64,000 nt of DNA from Flavobacteriales bacterium (lineage in GTDB: Bacteria > Bacteroidota > Bacteroidia > Flavobacteriales_F > PHOS-HE28): assembly GCA_016700415.1 (NCBI GenBank), contig CP065018.1:3602001-3666000 (forward strand). Direction: 5' to 3'. Below are positions 1-7,568 of the stretch, in pieces. The stretch's first letter is position 1. Every line of letters begins with the position of its first letter. A program made the position numbers and the translations under genes. Under the pieces are notes generated by a model that saw only the letters and a program-made list of their open reading frames with translations, did not search any database and was not told the DNA's origin.

Positions 1-241
1 GATGGCCAGCGGCCGCAGCATGGCCTTGGTCTACAAAGCCATGTTACGGATGGGCAAGCCCAAAGCGGTGCATGTCGTCTCCGTCATCGCCAGCACCGAG
101 GGTGTGGAGTTCGTGAAGAAGCATTTCCCCGCCAACACCAAGTACTGGCTCGGAGCGATCGATGAGGAGATGACCGCCGAGGCCTACATCGTGCCGGGCC
201 TTGGCGATGCGGGCGACCTGGCCTACGGTAACAAGGTGTAA
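1..241 (+). CDS. upp: Uracil phosphoribosyltransferase, C-terminal part (partial)
   Basis: This is the last 79 residues of an enzyme that joins uracil to PRPP to give UMP in pyrimidine salvage in the cytosol. The C-terminal signature YIVPGLGDAGDLAYGNKV matches the uracil-binding loop and tail of the UPRT family, and the upstream stretch with HVVSVIAS and the AID-E motif also fits. The reading frame is open to the window edge, so the real start lies outside and the ATG at base 2 is internal. The stop is two bases before the next gene, so the two are probably co-transcribed. Assignment is by motif recognition only. Confidence 0.9.
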   Translation, partial: MASGRSMALVYKAMLRMGKPKAVHVVSVIASTEGVEFVKKHFPANTKYWLGAIDEEMTAEAYIVPGLGDAGDLAYGNKV

Positions 242-243
242 CC

Positions 244-705
244 ATGAAGACGCTGCTGCATGCCATTGCGGTGATGACGGCGGCCGTGGTGAAATTTTTC
301 TTCTCCGCCCCCCTTTCCTACCACCAGTTCGGGAACAACTTCTGGCAAACGGTGCTGCTGATCGCTGCCGGGGGATGCATTGGCATGATCGTTTTCTTCT
401 TGGGCGGGGCGAGAGTCTTGGAATGGTTCCGGCTCCGCCGTTTGCGCAAACGCGCCCATGCCATCGCCCGCGGGGTATCGCCGAGGCGCATCTTCACACG
501 CACGAACAGGTTCATCGTCCGTTTGAAACACGGGTATGGCATCTATGGACTGGCGCTCATTTCACCGCCGATCTTGTCCATCCCGCTCACGGCGTTGCTC
601 GCGGCAAAGTATTTTCGGCACGACCGCCGCATGCTGCCATTGCTGCTAGTGTCGGTGGTGCTCTGGTCGTTCGTTCTTAGCGCGGCATGGAAATTCACAG
701 GGTGA
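244..705 (+). CDS. Small integral membrane protein of unknown function
   Basis: A 153-residue protein starting two bases after upp. Hydrophobic stretches lie at about residues 5-20, 34-56, 100-117 and 130-148, separated by a very basic loop (about 60-95, rich in Arg and Lys) that should face the cytoplasm. The segment GYGIYGLALISPPILSIPL, with its proline-rich half-helix, faintly recalls small SNARE-associated or DedA-type membrane proteins, but I do not recognise a family with confidence. Its end overlaps the start of the next gene, so the genes look translationally coupled. Confidence 0.65.
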   Translation: MKTLLHAIAVMTAAVVKFFFSAPLSYHQFGNNFWQTVLLIAAGGCIGMIVFFLGGARVLEWFRLRRLRKRAHAIARGVSPRRIFTRTNRFIVRLKHGYGIYGLALISPPILSIPLTALLAAKYFRHDRRMLPLLLVSVVLWSFVLSAAWKFTG

Positions 706-1394
706 AACACTATCGCCACCTCTTTTTCGACCTGGACCACACGTTGTGGGACTTTGAGGCAAACTCACGCGCCGTGCTGGCCGAGCTGCATGCGGAATTC
801 GGTCTGGCGGAAATGGGCGTGGACGGTGACGCTTTCATCCCGGCTTATGAGGAAGTGAATGTCGCCCTATGGGCACGCATGGAGGCCGGGACCATACCCA
901 AGGAGGTGATCCGGGCATTGCGCTTCAACCAGGCCTTGGAACAGTTCGGTCTGCGGAACGCCGGCCTGGCCAAGCGACTGGAGGAGACCTACATGGAGCG
1001 CTGCCCAAGGAGGTCCACACTGCTTCCCGGAGCGCTGGATCTTTTGGAGGACCTTCGGAAGGACTACCGTATGCACATCATCACCAATGGCTTCACCGAG
1101 GTGCAGGGCGTTAAGATGGACGCTTCAGGAATACGGGGGTTCTTCGATGTGGTGCTTACAAGTGAGATGGCCGGGGCCTCCAAGCCCTCCACGCGGATCT
1201 TTCGCCATGCCATGCGGTCCGCAGGGGCCAAGCTGCAGGAAAGCCTGATGATCGGGGATAACGCCGTTGCCGATATCGGCGGGGCACGCAGGGCGGGAAT
1301 GGATCAAGCCCATCTGGCACCCTTGGAGTCCGGGGATCCCCAGGCCACCTACCGGATCACGCGTTTGGACGAATTGCGGGCCGTGCTCCTTTGA
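687..1394 (+). CDS. HAD-superfamily phosphatase, YjjG-type nucleotidase
   Basis: A 235-residue haloacid dehalogenase family hydrolase. Motif I is FFDLDHTLWD with the nucleophile and acid/base aspartates at 15 and 17. Motif II lies in IITNGFTEVQ, motif III is the lysine in ASKPSTRIF, and motif IV is MIGDNAVADIGGARRAG. The DHTLWDFE start and overall length fit the YjjG branch, which dephosphorylates non-canonical pyrimidine nucleotides. It is the last gene of the upp group and overlaps the preceding stop. An alternative GTG start at 702 makes a GTGA overlap with that stop and gives the more usual N-terminus. The substrate is inferred from family only. Confidence 0.85.
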   Translation: MEIHRVKHYRHLFFDLDHTLWDFEANSRAVLAELHAEFGLAEMGVDGDAFIPAYEEVNVALWARMEAGTIPKEVIRALRFNQALEQFGLRNAGLAKRLEETYMERCPRRSTLLPGALDLLEDLRKDYRMHIITNGFTEVQGVKMDASGIRGFFDVVLTSEMAGASKPSTRIFRHAMRSAGAKLQESLMIGDNAVADIGGARRAGMDQAHLAPLESGDPQATYRITRLDELRAVLL

Positions 1395-1406
1395 ACTTTG
1401 TTCACC

Positions 1407-1946
1407 CTATTTGAGGGAGGCCCCGTCAGGCAGGAAGCCATAGCTCACGACGGCCTTCTTTCCGGTGGCCTTACTGTGCTTGAGGAAGCGCAACGAATCG
1501 CCGTCCAACACGCCGGCGTAGTTGATCGCGCCCCGGTTGGCCATGGTGGAGAAGAAGAGGCTGTCGCCACGGCGCGTTACCGGCACATTATGGATGTTGT
1601 TCTTCCCGCTTTGGACATTCTCCGTGAGCAAGGATCGGAGGTCCGTGGGGTCGTTCGGTTCTTGCCGACCGGCCACCAAGGCCACATTGCCGCGTTCGAA
1701 GAACCGCATGAAGTAGTGAACGTTGCCGGAAGTGGGCGAATCGTAAACCCCATGGAACTTCAGGCCACTACCTTCCAAGGAGTGCAACTGTACGCCGCCG
1801 CTGTCTGGTTTGGCTGGGACATCCGCAGGTTCGGAAGGAGCAGTTACGGGCGTTGTCAGGGTCGACTGATCCGGAGCGGTCTCTTCGTTGGAGCAGGCGG
1901 CGAAAGTAAAAATCGCGAGGAGGAGGAGGGAGTTGCGCATGTTCAT
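1407..1946 (-). CDS. Predicted outer-membrane or periplasmic lipoprotein
   Basis: A 179-residue protein beginning with a hydrophobic signal peptide ending in the lipobox FAAC, so Cys18 should be lipidated. A Thr/Pro/Ser-rich linker (about 20-50) precedes a globular part that starts near HSLEGSGLKFHGVYDSP and may bind or sense something at the cell envelope. No family was recognised. The start codon overlaps the stop of the upstream phosphatidylserine decarboxylase gene by four bases (ATGA), so it is the last gene of the rsfS-ftsH-cdsA-psd operon. Its stop faces the HAD gene convergently across about 12 bases. Confidence 0.75.
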   Translation of the reverse strand: MNMRNSLLLLAIFTFAACSNEETAPDQSTLTTPVTAPSEPADVPAKPDSGGVQLHSLEGSGLKFHGVYDSPTSGNVHYFMRFFERGNVALVAGRQEPNDPTDLRSLLTENVQSGKNNIHNVPVTRRGDSLFFSTMANRGAINYAGVLDGDSLRFLKHSKATGKKAVVSYGFLPDGASLK

Positions 1947-2599
1947 GGTTCGTAGTGTGCGATCACCGAGGTGGCACCTTTCACCACCTCACCGATCTGA
2001 ACGGCTACAGTGGCGTTCAAGGGCAGGAATAGGTCCACGCGGGAGCCGAATTTAATGAAGCCGAGCTCGGAGCCTTGCACCGCCGCGTCCCCAGGCCGGG
2101 GATAGGTGCAGATGCGCCGTGCCAAGGCACCGGCGATCTGGCGGACCAGCACTTCGCCATGCAGGGGGTGCTTCACCACCACCGTGCAGCGCTCGTTCTC
2201 GGTGCTGCTTTTGGGATGCCAGGCCACCAAGTATTTGCCCTTGTGGTATTGTCGGAAGGTCACGTTCCCGTTCACGGGGTGGTAGTTCACGTGCACGTTC
2301 AACGGGCTCATGAAGATGGAGACCTGTATCCGCCGGTCTTTGAAGTATTCATTCTCCATTACCTCTTCCACCACCACGACCTTGCCGTCGCAGGGTGACA
2401 GCACCAAGGCATCCTCGCCGCCGGGGTAACGGGGAGGCACACGGAAGAACCAGATCACCACGCCAAGCAGTGCCACCATGGCCGATGCGATGGGCCACAC
2501 CACTACGCTCGGCAACCAGTGCCAAGCGGCATAGATAGTGAGGCAGCTCACTACAAGGATGAGCAGGATGGTGAGGGTTCCTTCGCGGTGTAGACGCAT
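1943..2599 (-). CDS. psd: Phosphatidylserine decarboxylase proenzyme
   Basis: A 218-residue enzyme that makes phosphatidylethanolamine from phosphatidylserine at the inner membrane. The N-terminal 50 residues hold two hydrophobic segments (TLTILLILVVSCLTIYAAW and a second from about 33). Hallmarks follow: VLSPCDGKV, FMSPLNVHVNYHPVNG, and the autocleavage motif FGSRVD. Self-cleavage between Gly185 and Ser186 should yield the pyruvoyl-bearing alpha chain. This short form lacking a long N-terminal extension is common in Bacteroidota. I chose the ATG at 2599 because the coding pattern and the signal-anchor start there. A longer open frame upstream runs into the antisense of cdsA. It follows cdsA by about 70 bases, a sensible phospholipid pairing. 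Confidence 0.93.
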   Translation of the reverse strand: MRLHREGTLTILLILVVSCLTIYAAWHWLPSVVVWPIASAMVALLGVVIWFFRVPPRYPGGEDALVLSPCDGKVVVVEEVMENEYFKDRRIQVSIFMSPLNVHVNYHPVNGNVTFRQYHKGKYLVAWHPKSSTENERCTVVVKHPLHGEVLVRQIAGALARRICTYPRPGDAAVQGSELGFIKFGSRVDLFLPLNATVAVQIGEVVKGATSVIAHYEP

Positions 2600-2670
2600 G
2601 CTTGCACGGGGCGGCCAAATATAGGGGAGGGTATGCGGGAATACCCCGGTTCCGGGGTGGGCGGTTCCGT

Positions 2671-3477
2671 TCAAGCGCCCATCAACTTCGCGCAGGCCAG
2701 CATGGCGGGCAGGGCCAATAAAAAGCCATCGAATCGGTCCAGAATTCCACCGTGCCCCGGCAGGACGTGTCCGGAATCCTTCACACCGGCCTCCCGTTTG
2801 AAGGAGGATTCCAACAGGTCGCCGATGGTGGAGGTCACCGCCACCACGGCGGCGCAGATCACCCACTGCGCCAACGTGAGGTCGGGCCACGCCAAGGCCA
2901 GCACCACACCGGCCATCATGGCCAGCACCAGCCCGCCCCCGAAGCCTTCCACGGTCTTCTTCGGGCTTACCCGCGGCATCAGCTTGGTACGGCCGATCGC
3001 CCGGCCTACCAAGTAGGCACCGGTATCGTTGGTCCAAAGGATGATCATGAAGCCGATGAACAAGTGCGGTCCGTCCGTAAGCAGCGAGGTGATCAGCCCG
3101 AAGGGCATGGCGATGTAGGCGATCATGATCAGCAGGGTGCCGACCCCTCGGACCGGTTCCTTCGCGTTGTTCAGCACGATGTCGACCACCCCGACCGTGA
3201 ACGCCGCTAGTAGCACCACGGCCGACGATCGCAGGGAGAGCAGGCCGGTACCCAGAAACGCGATGGTGAGAAAGGTGGCCGCCGTCACGAGCAGGGGAAT
3301 GGTCACCGGAGGTGTTTCCTCCTTGGTCGCATGGCTCAACCGGTGCATTTCGCGGGCCGCCAGAAGGCTCACGGGCAGGAAGAGCAAAGTGGTGGTGAGC
3401 GGTCCTGCGAGGGCCGCGCCCAAAGTGAGCGCCACGTAGGCCGCTCCGGTCAGTGCCCGCGTTGCCGTTTCGGTCAT
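2671..3477 (-). CDS. cdsA: Phosphatidate cytidylyltransferase (CDP-diglyceride synthase)
   Basis: A 268-residue, multi-spanning inner-membrane enzyme that uses CTP to convert phosphatidic acid into CDP-diacylglycerol, the precursor of all phospholipids here. The family signature is complete near the C-terminus: SSFKREAGVKDSG followed by PGHGGILDRFDG. Upstream are at least six hydrophobic helices. The gene starts 15 bases after the ftsH stop and precedes psd on the same strand, so one mRNA probably links lipid synthesis with the membrane protease that polices it. Confidence 0.95.
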   Translation of the reverse strand: MTETATRALTGAAYVALTLGAALAGPLTTTLLFLPVSLLAAREMHRLSHATKEETPPVTIPLLVTAATFLTIAFLGTGLLSLRSSAVVLLAAFTVGVVDIVLNNAKEPVRGVGTLLIMIAYIAMPFGLITSLLTDGPHLFIGFMIILWTNDTGAYLVGRAIGRTKLMPRVSPKKTVEGFGGGLVLAMMAGVVLALAWPDLTLAQWVICAAVVAVTSTIGDLLESSFKREAGVKDSGHVLPGHGGILDRFDGFLLALPAMLACAKLMGA

Positions 3478-3492
3478 GGGCGGAAAGCTCGG

Positions 3493-5499
3493 TTAGGCCA
3501 CCGAGGTGTTGTCCTCCTTGGTGCCGAGGGATCCCGGTTCCGGAGCGGTCTTTCCCCCGTTCCCGTTCTGTGGCTGGGTCAGGGCCACTTGCTCCTGGGG
3601 GGCGAAGGGCCGGTTCCCGAAGATCTTTTCGAGGTCCTCCTTGAAGATGACTTCCTTCTCCAGCAGTTGCGTGGCCAGTGCAGTGAGCTTGTCCTTGTTC
3701 TCGGTGAGGATCCGCTTGGCGCGTACATACTGTACCTCCACGATATTGCGCACCTCCTCATCGATCATCCTAGCGGTGTGCTCGCTGTAGGGCTTACCAA
3801 AGCTGTATTCGCTCTGGCCGGTGCTGTCGTAGAAGCTGATGTTGCCGATCTTATCGTTCAGGCCATACACGGTCACCATGGCGGTGGCCTGCTTGGTCAC
3901 CTTCTCCAGGTCGCTGAGGGCACCGGTGCTCACTTTGCCGTAAATGAGGTCCTCAGCGGCCCTTCCGCCCATGGCCGCGCAGATCTCGTCCAGCATCTGT
4001 TCGGTGGTGGTAAGGTGCCGTTCATCGGGCAAGTACCAAGCGGCGCCCAATGAGCGCCCGCGGGGCACGATGGTCACCTTCACCAAGGGTGAGGCGTGTT
4101 CCACCAACCAGCTCACAGTGGCATGGCCGGCCTCGTGGTAGGCGATGGCGCGCTTCTCCTCGGTGGTGATGATCTTGTTCTTCTTCTCCAGCCCGCCGAT
4201 CACACGGTCCACTGCATCAAGGAAGTCCTGCTTCTCCACGGAGGTCTTCTTGCGCCGCGCAGCGATCAGGGCGGCCTCGTTGCAGATGTTGGCGATGTCC
4301 GCGCCGCTGAAGCCGGGCGTCTGGCGGGCGAGGAACTCCACGTCCACGGCGATGTCCATTTTCAGGGGCTTGAGGTGGACCTTGAAAATGGCGATGCGCT
4401 CGTTCAGGTCGGGCATGTCCACGAAGATCTGCCGGTCGAAGCGGCCGGGACGCAACAGGGCACGGTCCAGCACGTCGGCACGGTTGGTGGCCCCGATCAG
4501 GATCACCCCGGTGTTGGTGCCGAAGCCGTCCATTTCGGTCAGGAGCTGGTTGAGGGTGTTCTCGCGCTCGTCGTTCGAGCCCATGTTCACGTTGCGGCCC
4601 CGGGCACGGCCAATGGCGTCGATCTCATCAATGAAGATGATGCTGGGCGCTTTTTCCTTGGCCTGTTTGAAGAGGTCGCGTACGCGGCTTGCGCCCACGC
4701 CCACGAACATCTCCACGAAGTCCGAGCCGCTGAGCGAGAAGAAGGGTACCTCTGCCTCGCCCGCTATGGCCTTGGCCAGCAGCGTCTTTCCCGTTCCGGG
4801 AGGGCCCACCAGCAAGGCGCCCTTGGGGATCTTCGCGCCGAGGTCGGTGTACTTCTTCGGCGTCTTCAGGAAGTCCACGATCTCCTGGAGTTCCTCCTTG
4901 GCCTCCTCCAGACCGGCCACGTCATTGAAGGTGATGTCGGTGCTCTTGCCGCCCTCGAACACTTGGGCGCGGCTCTTGCCGATGTTGAAGATCTGGCCGC
5001 CCGGCCCGCTCGGCCCGCCCATGCGGCGCATCATGAACATCCACACCAGAGCGATGGCACCGAAGAACAGCACCCAGTTCAAGATCTCCTTGCCCATGTC
5101 GTTCTGGGGATCGATGCGCACGTCCACCTTCTTGGCGCGGGCCTCTTCGATCACCTGCTGCTGCATCTGCGGGGTATTGCCGATGTAGAAGGTGTATTGT
5201 GCCGCTCCGGCCTCCGGACTGGTGCCTGCCAACTTCTTCTCATGGACCTCCTTTATCAGGCTGTCCTTCATGATGGTCACCAGCACGGCGTCCCCCTTCA
5301 CCTCGATGCCCTGCACATCGCCATTGGCGAGGTAGTTGTCATATTCCGAGATGTCGATCCGCACCACGTGCGAATTGAAGTTGAACAACCCCATGGCCAG
5401 GATCATCACCACGATGATCCCGTAGATCCAATAAAAGTTGAACGAGCGCTTGGGGCGCTGCCCTTGGCTGTCCTTCTTAGGCTTTTCGTTGTTTTCCAC
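3493..5499 (-). CDS. ftsH: ATP-dependent zinc metalloprotease FtsH
   Basis: A 668-residue membrane-anchored AAA+ protease that extracts and degrades misassembled membrane proteins and short-lived regulators. Two transmembrane helices (about 22-41 and 141-158) bracket a periplasmic domain. The AAA module has Walker A GPPGTGKT (232-239), Walker B IIFIDEID (287-294), the pore motif FVGVGASRVRDLF, and an arginine-finger region RPGRFDR. The protease zinc site is HEAGH (455-459). A Gln/Asn/Pro-rich tail ends the protein. It lies nine bases after rsfS and fifteen before cdsA. The order rsfS-ftsH-cdsA is one I know from other Bacteroidota genomes. Confidence 0.97.
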   Translation of the reverse strand: MENNEKPKKDSQGQRPKRSFNFYWIYGIIVVMILAMGLFNFNSHVVRIDISEYDNYLANGDVQGIEVKGDAVLVTIMKDSLIKEVHEKKLAGTSPEAGAAQYTFYIGNTPQMQQQVIEEARAKKVDVRIDPQNDMGKEILNWVLFFGAIALVWMFMMRRMGGPSGPGGQIFNIGKSRAQVFEGGKSTDITFNDVAGLEEAKEELQEIVDFLKTPKKYTDLGAKIPKGALLVGPPGTGKTLLAKAIAGEAEVPFFSLSGSDFVEMFVGVGASRVRDLFKQAKEKAPSIIFIDEIDAIGRARGRNVNMGSNDERENTLNQLLTEMDGFGTNTGVILIGATNRADVLDRALLRPGRFDRQIFVDMPDLNERIAIFKVHLKPLKMDIAVDVEFLARQTPGFSGADIANICNEAALIAARRKKTSVEKQDFLDAVDRVIGGLEKKNKIITTEEKRAIAYHEAGHATVSWLVEHASPLVKVTIVPRGRSLGAAWYLPDERHLTTTEQMLDEICAAMGGRAAEDLIYGKVSTGALSDLEKVTKQATAMVTVYGLNDKIGNISFYDSTGQSEYSFGKPYSEHTARMIDEEVRNIVEVQYVRAKRILTENKDKLTALATQLLEKEVIFKEDLEKIFGNRPFAPQEQVALTQPQNGNGGKTAPEPGSLGTKEDNTSVA

Positions 5500-5508
5500 G
5501 GCGTTCTG

Positions 5509-5886
5509 TCAAGCTACGTTCTCGTAAGTATTGCGGATGGCGTCCGCCCAAAGTTGGTCCAGTCCATAGAAGGTGCGCACGTCCCTCAGGAAGATGTGGA
5601 CCACCACGTCCACGTAATCCAGCAAGATCCATCCCGCGTTCTCCTTGCCTTCCGCGTGCCACGGTCTCTCATGCGCATGTTGCAGGGTGAACTTCTCCAC
5701 GCTCCGGGCGATCGCCGCCACCTGCGTGCTGGAATCACCATGGCAGATGATGAAGTGGTCGCACACCGTGTTGGGCACTTCGCGCAGGTCGAGGTGTACG
5801 ATGTCCTTTGCTTTCACTTCCTGCATGCCTTGGACCACGGCGTCCACCAAGGGATTGGTGGTGGAGGGTCGTTGGGCTTCCTTCAT
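5509..5886 (-). CDS. rsfS: Ribosomal silencing factor RsfS (Iojap family)
   Basis: About 125 residues. RsfS binds ribosomal protein L14 on the 50S subunit and blocks joining with 30S when nutrients run out. The typical pattern is present: KAKDIVHLDLREV, then CDHFIICHGDSSTQVAAIA, then GWILLDYVDVVVHIF and a C-terminal YGLDQLWADA. I chose the ATG at 5886 (MKEAQRPSTT) rather than one at 5949, because family members start close to this point and the extra N-terminal residues look non-coding. It is the first gene of the minus-strand operon with ftsH and is divergent from birA, leaving about 83 bases for two promoters. Confidence 0.92.
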   Translation of the reverse strand: MKEAQRPSTTNPLVDAVVQGMQEVKAKDIVHLDLREVPNTVCDHFIICHGDSSTQVAAIARSVEKFTLQHAHERPWHAEGKENAGWILLDYVDVVVHIFLRDVRTFYGLDQLWADAIRNTYENVA

Positions 5887-5969
5887 GCGGTCTATACTTG
5901 TGGCGCGTTCAAAGGTACACAATGGGCGGGGCGTTCCGGACAGGAGCACCTTTCAATTCAATACGGAAC

Positions 5970-6728
5970 ATGTCGGCCATCGGGGAAGAGGTGATCGTGC
6001 TGGATACCGTGGACAGCACCAACAACTATGCTGCCACGGCGCTTTCCCGTCAGGAATTGCGCCACGGCTCTGTCATCATGGCCATGGAGCAGACCGCCGG
6101 CCGGGGGCAGCGGGGGCGGGAGTGGATCGCAGCTCCGGGTCTGGACCTCACCGCCAGTCTGGTGTTATTGCCCGAACGTTTCCCGGCCGCGGGGCAGTTC
6201 AACCTGGCGAAGGCCACAGCGCTGGCCGTGCATGACGTTGTGTCCGGCGCGATCCGGGAAGCCGGCAACGACGATCAGGAAGCCCGCATCAAATGGCCCA
6301 ACGATGTGCTCATCGGCCGTAACAAGGTCGCGGGGATCCTCATCGTCAACGAGCTGAAGGGACCTTACGTGGCGTCCTCCGTCGTGGGCATCGGCATCAA
6401 TGTGAACAGTACGGGGCTGCCCAGTGAATTGGCGGCCACCAGTCTGCTGCAGGAGACCCGGGCCGTTCACCCCCTCCGCACCGTGCTTACGGAGCTGTGC
6501 GGACGCATGCAGCATTGGTGGGCCGTGCTCGAAGGGTCGCCCGAAGCGGTCGCCCATGCCTATGCCGATCGCCTCTGGGCCAAGGGCCGGTTCTCCACCT
6601 TCACCTTGGACGGCGCGGAATTCACCGCACGCCCCTTGGACGTGGACGGTTCAGGGCGGCTGATCGTGGAAGACGAGGAGGGCCGCGTGGCGGCGTACGG
6701 GCTGGAGCGGCTGCGTTTCCGACGGTGA
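5970..6728 (+). CDS. birA: Biotin--[acetyl-CoA-carboxylase] ligase
   Basis: A 252-residue enzyme that activates biotin with ATP and attaches it to the biotin carrier domain of acetyl-CoA carboxylase. Motifs visible are LDTVDSTNNY at the start, the biotinyl-AMP loop TAGRGQRGREW, then KWPNDVLIGRNKVAGIL and VGIGINVN. There is no N-terminal helix-turn-helix, so this is the non-regulatory (group I) form that does not act as a repressor. A short C-terminal barrel domain follows (ends YGLERLRFRR). The ATG at 5970 gives the normal family length, although the frame stays open upstream. Confidence 0.94.
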   Translation: MSAIGEEVIVLDTVDSTNNYAATALSRQELRHGSVIMAMEQTAGRGQRGREWIAAPGLDLTASLVLLPERFPAAGQFNLAKATALAVHDVVSGAIREAGNDDQEARIKWPNDVLIGRNKVAGILIVNELKGPYVASSVVGIGINVNSTGLPSELAATSLLQETRAVHPLRTVLTELCGRMQHWWAVLEGSPEAVAHAYADRLWAKGRFSTFTLDGAEFTARPLDVDGSGRLIVEDEEGRVAAYGLERLRFRR

Positions 6729-6747
6729 CCCCGCTCAAGAAGAGAGG

Positions 6748-7127
6748 ACCACAAAGAACACAAAGGACACAAGGGGATTTCTCAGTGGTGTTAGGTTTTA
6801 CCGTTCAAAGGGTTTTTAACCGCGGAGGCGTGCCTTCGACAGCCAAGGGCGCGGAGACCGCAGAGGGAATTCCCAAGTGTCTGAAGGTTTTTAACCGCAA
6901 CGCACGCAACGAACGCAACGTGAGTCTCTCAGTGTTCCGATAGCCCCGCTCCGCATTCTTTTGTGTCCTTCGTGCCCTTCGTGGTAGTCCCAGCCCGCCC
7001 TGCATTTCGTTGCGCTCGTTTCGACCGTTGCGGTAGTCCTTCTTCACATTCCTTCGTGTTCTTAGCGTTCTTCGTGGTAGTCCCTCTCCCCGCCGCCGCA
7101 TTTCTCTGCGTCCTCCGTGGTAAAAAA
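6748..7127. repeat. Cluster of dispersed ACCGC/ACCAC-type intergenic repeats
   Basis: The 466 bases between birA and rpmH hold no convincing gene but are packed with one degenerate repeat. Forward copies begin with ACCACAAAGAACACAAAGG (6748), TTTTTAACCGCGGAGG (6813) and TTTTTAACCGCAACGCACG (6888). Inverted copies end in GTGGT or GCGGT near 6983, 7033, 7078 and 7121 (for example CTCTGCGTCCTCCGTGGT at 7104-7121). The arrangement of forward copies on the left and inverted ones on the right could fold into long stems. The same family recurs near 23.8 and 55.3-55.5 kb. The rpmH promoter should lie in the last 60 bases. Confidence 0.7.
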
Positions 7128-7194
7128 CCAGAGCGGTTGCACAGATCACTCGAAAACCTATCTTTGCGCTCCCTTTGAAGAAAAACGAACGGCT

Positions 7195-7353
7195 ATGAAG
7201 CGTACCTACCAGCCCAGCAAGCGCAAACGTGTGAACACCCACGGCTTCCGCGAGCGCATGAGCACCCCCGCCGGCCGCGCCGTACTGGCACGCCGCCGCG
7301 CACAAGGCCGCCACAAGCTCACCGTGAGCGACGAGCCCCTCGGTCGCAAGTAA
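7195..7353 (+). CDS. rpmH: 50S ribosomal protein L34
   Basis: A 52-residue, strongly basic protein of the large ribosomal subunit. The sequence starts MKRTYQPSKRKRVNTHGF and continues with the universally conserved RMSTPAGRAVLARRRAQGRH. The length is normal for L34. It stands alone on the plus strand; rnpA and dnaA, its neighbours in many bacteria, are absent, which is usual in Bacteroidota. A strong hairpin with a T-run follows 26 bases after the stop. Confidence 0.97.
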   Translation: MKRTYQPSKRKRVNTHGFRERMSTPAGRAVLARRRAQGRHKLTVSDEPLGRK

Positions 7354-7379
7354 GCCGAGCACCACTTTGTAACCTTCAA

Positions 7380-7406
7380 GGGCCGCCTGATCAGGTGGCC
7401 CTTTTT
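7380..7406 (+). terminator. Intrinsic terminator of rpmH
   Basis: An 11-bp stem formed by GGGCCGCCTGA and TCAGGTGGCCC (one G-T pair) with almost no loop, followed directly by TTTTT. It begins 26 bases after the rpmH stop codon. Confidence 0.88.
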
Positions 7407-7482
7407 CGTGCATCCGTCCACAGCGACCACTGCAGCAACACTTTCGCGACCCCGGCTCAGGGGCCGGGGTGACAACCACGAT

Positions 7483-7533
7483 GAGAGGCTGCTTAAAAAG
7501 CCGCGCCCAGCGCGGCTTTTTAAGCAGCCTCTC
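7483..7533. terminator. Perfect 24-bp inverted repeat, likely bidirectional terminator
   Basis: A flawless 24-bp stem with a three-base loop (CCA at 7507-7509). The arms contain AAAAAGCCGCGC and GCGCGGCTTTTT, so each strand reads a GC-rich hairpin followed by a T-run inside the longer stem. It sits between rpmH on the plus strand and the convergent minus-strand operon that ends at 7569, as expected for a shared terminator. Confidence 0.85.
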
Positions 7534-7568
7534 CAAGAACGAGTGTCATTCCGGGCTTGCCGTCCCGC

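Noticed and set aside
4096..5994. Very long plus-strand reading frame opposite ftsH and rsfS
   Set aside because: It is the antisense shadow of ftsH. Its translation is rich in His, Leu, Asp and Val in the pattern typical of reverse-complement reading of a GC-rich gene, with no recognisable motif.
6497..6943. Plus-strand frame running from birA into the repeat cluster
   Set aside because: The first part is an out-of-frame reading of birA and the last part translates repeat DNA; no protein-like pattern.
6748..7127. CRISPR array
   Set aside because: Repeats are degenerate, of both orientations and unevenly spaced; there are no constant-length spacers and no cas genes.
6805..7536. Minus-strand frame of 243 residues across the repeats and rpmH
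   Set aside because: It reads the antisense of L34 and the repeat units (RRTLRTRRN-type strings); not a gene.
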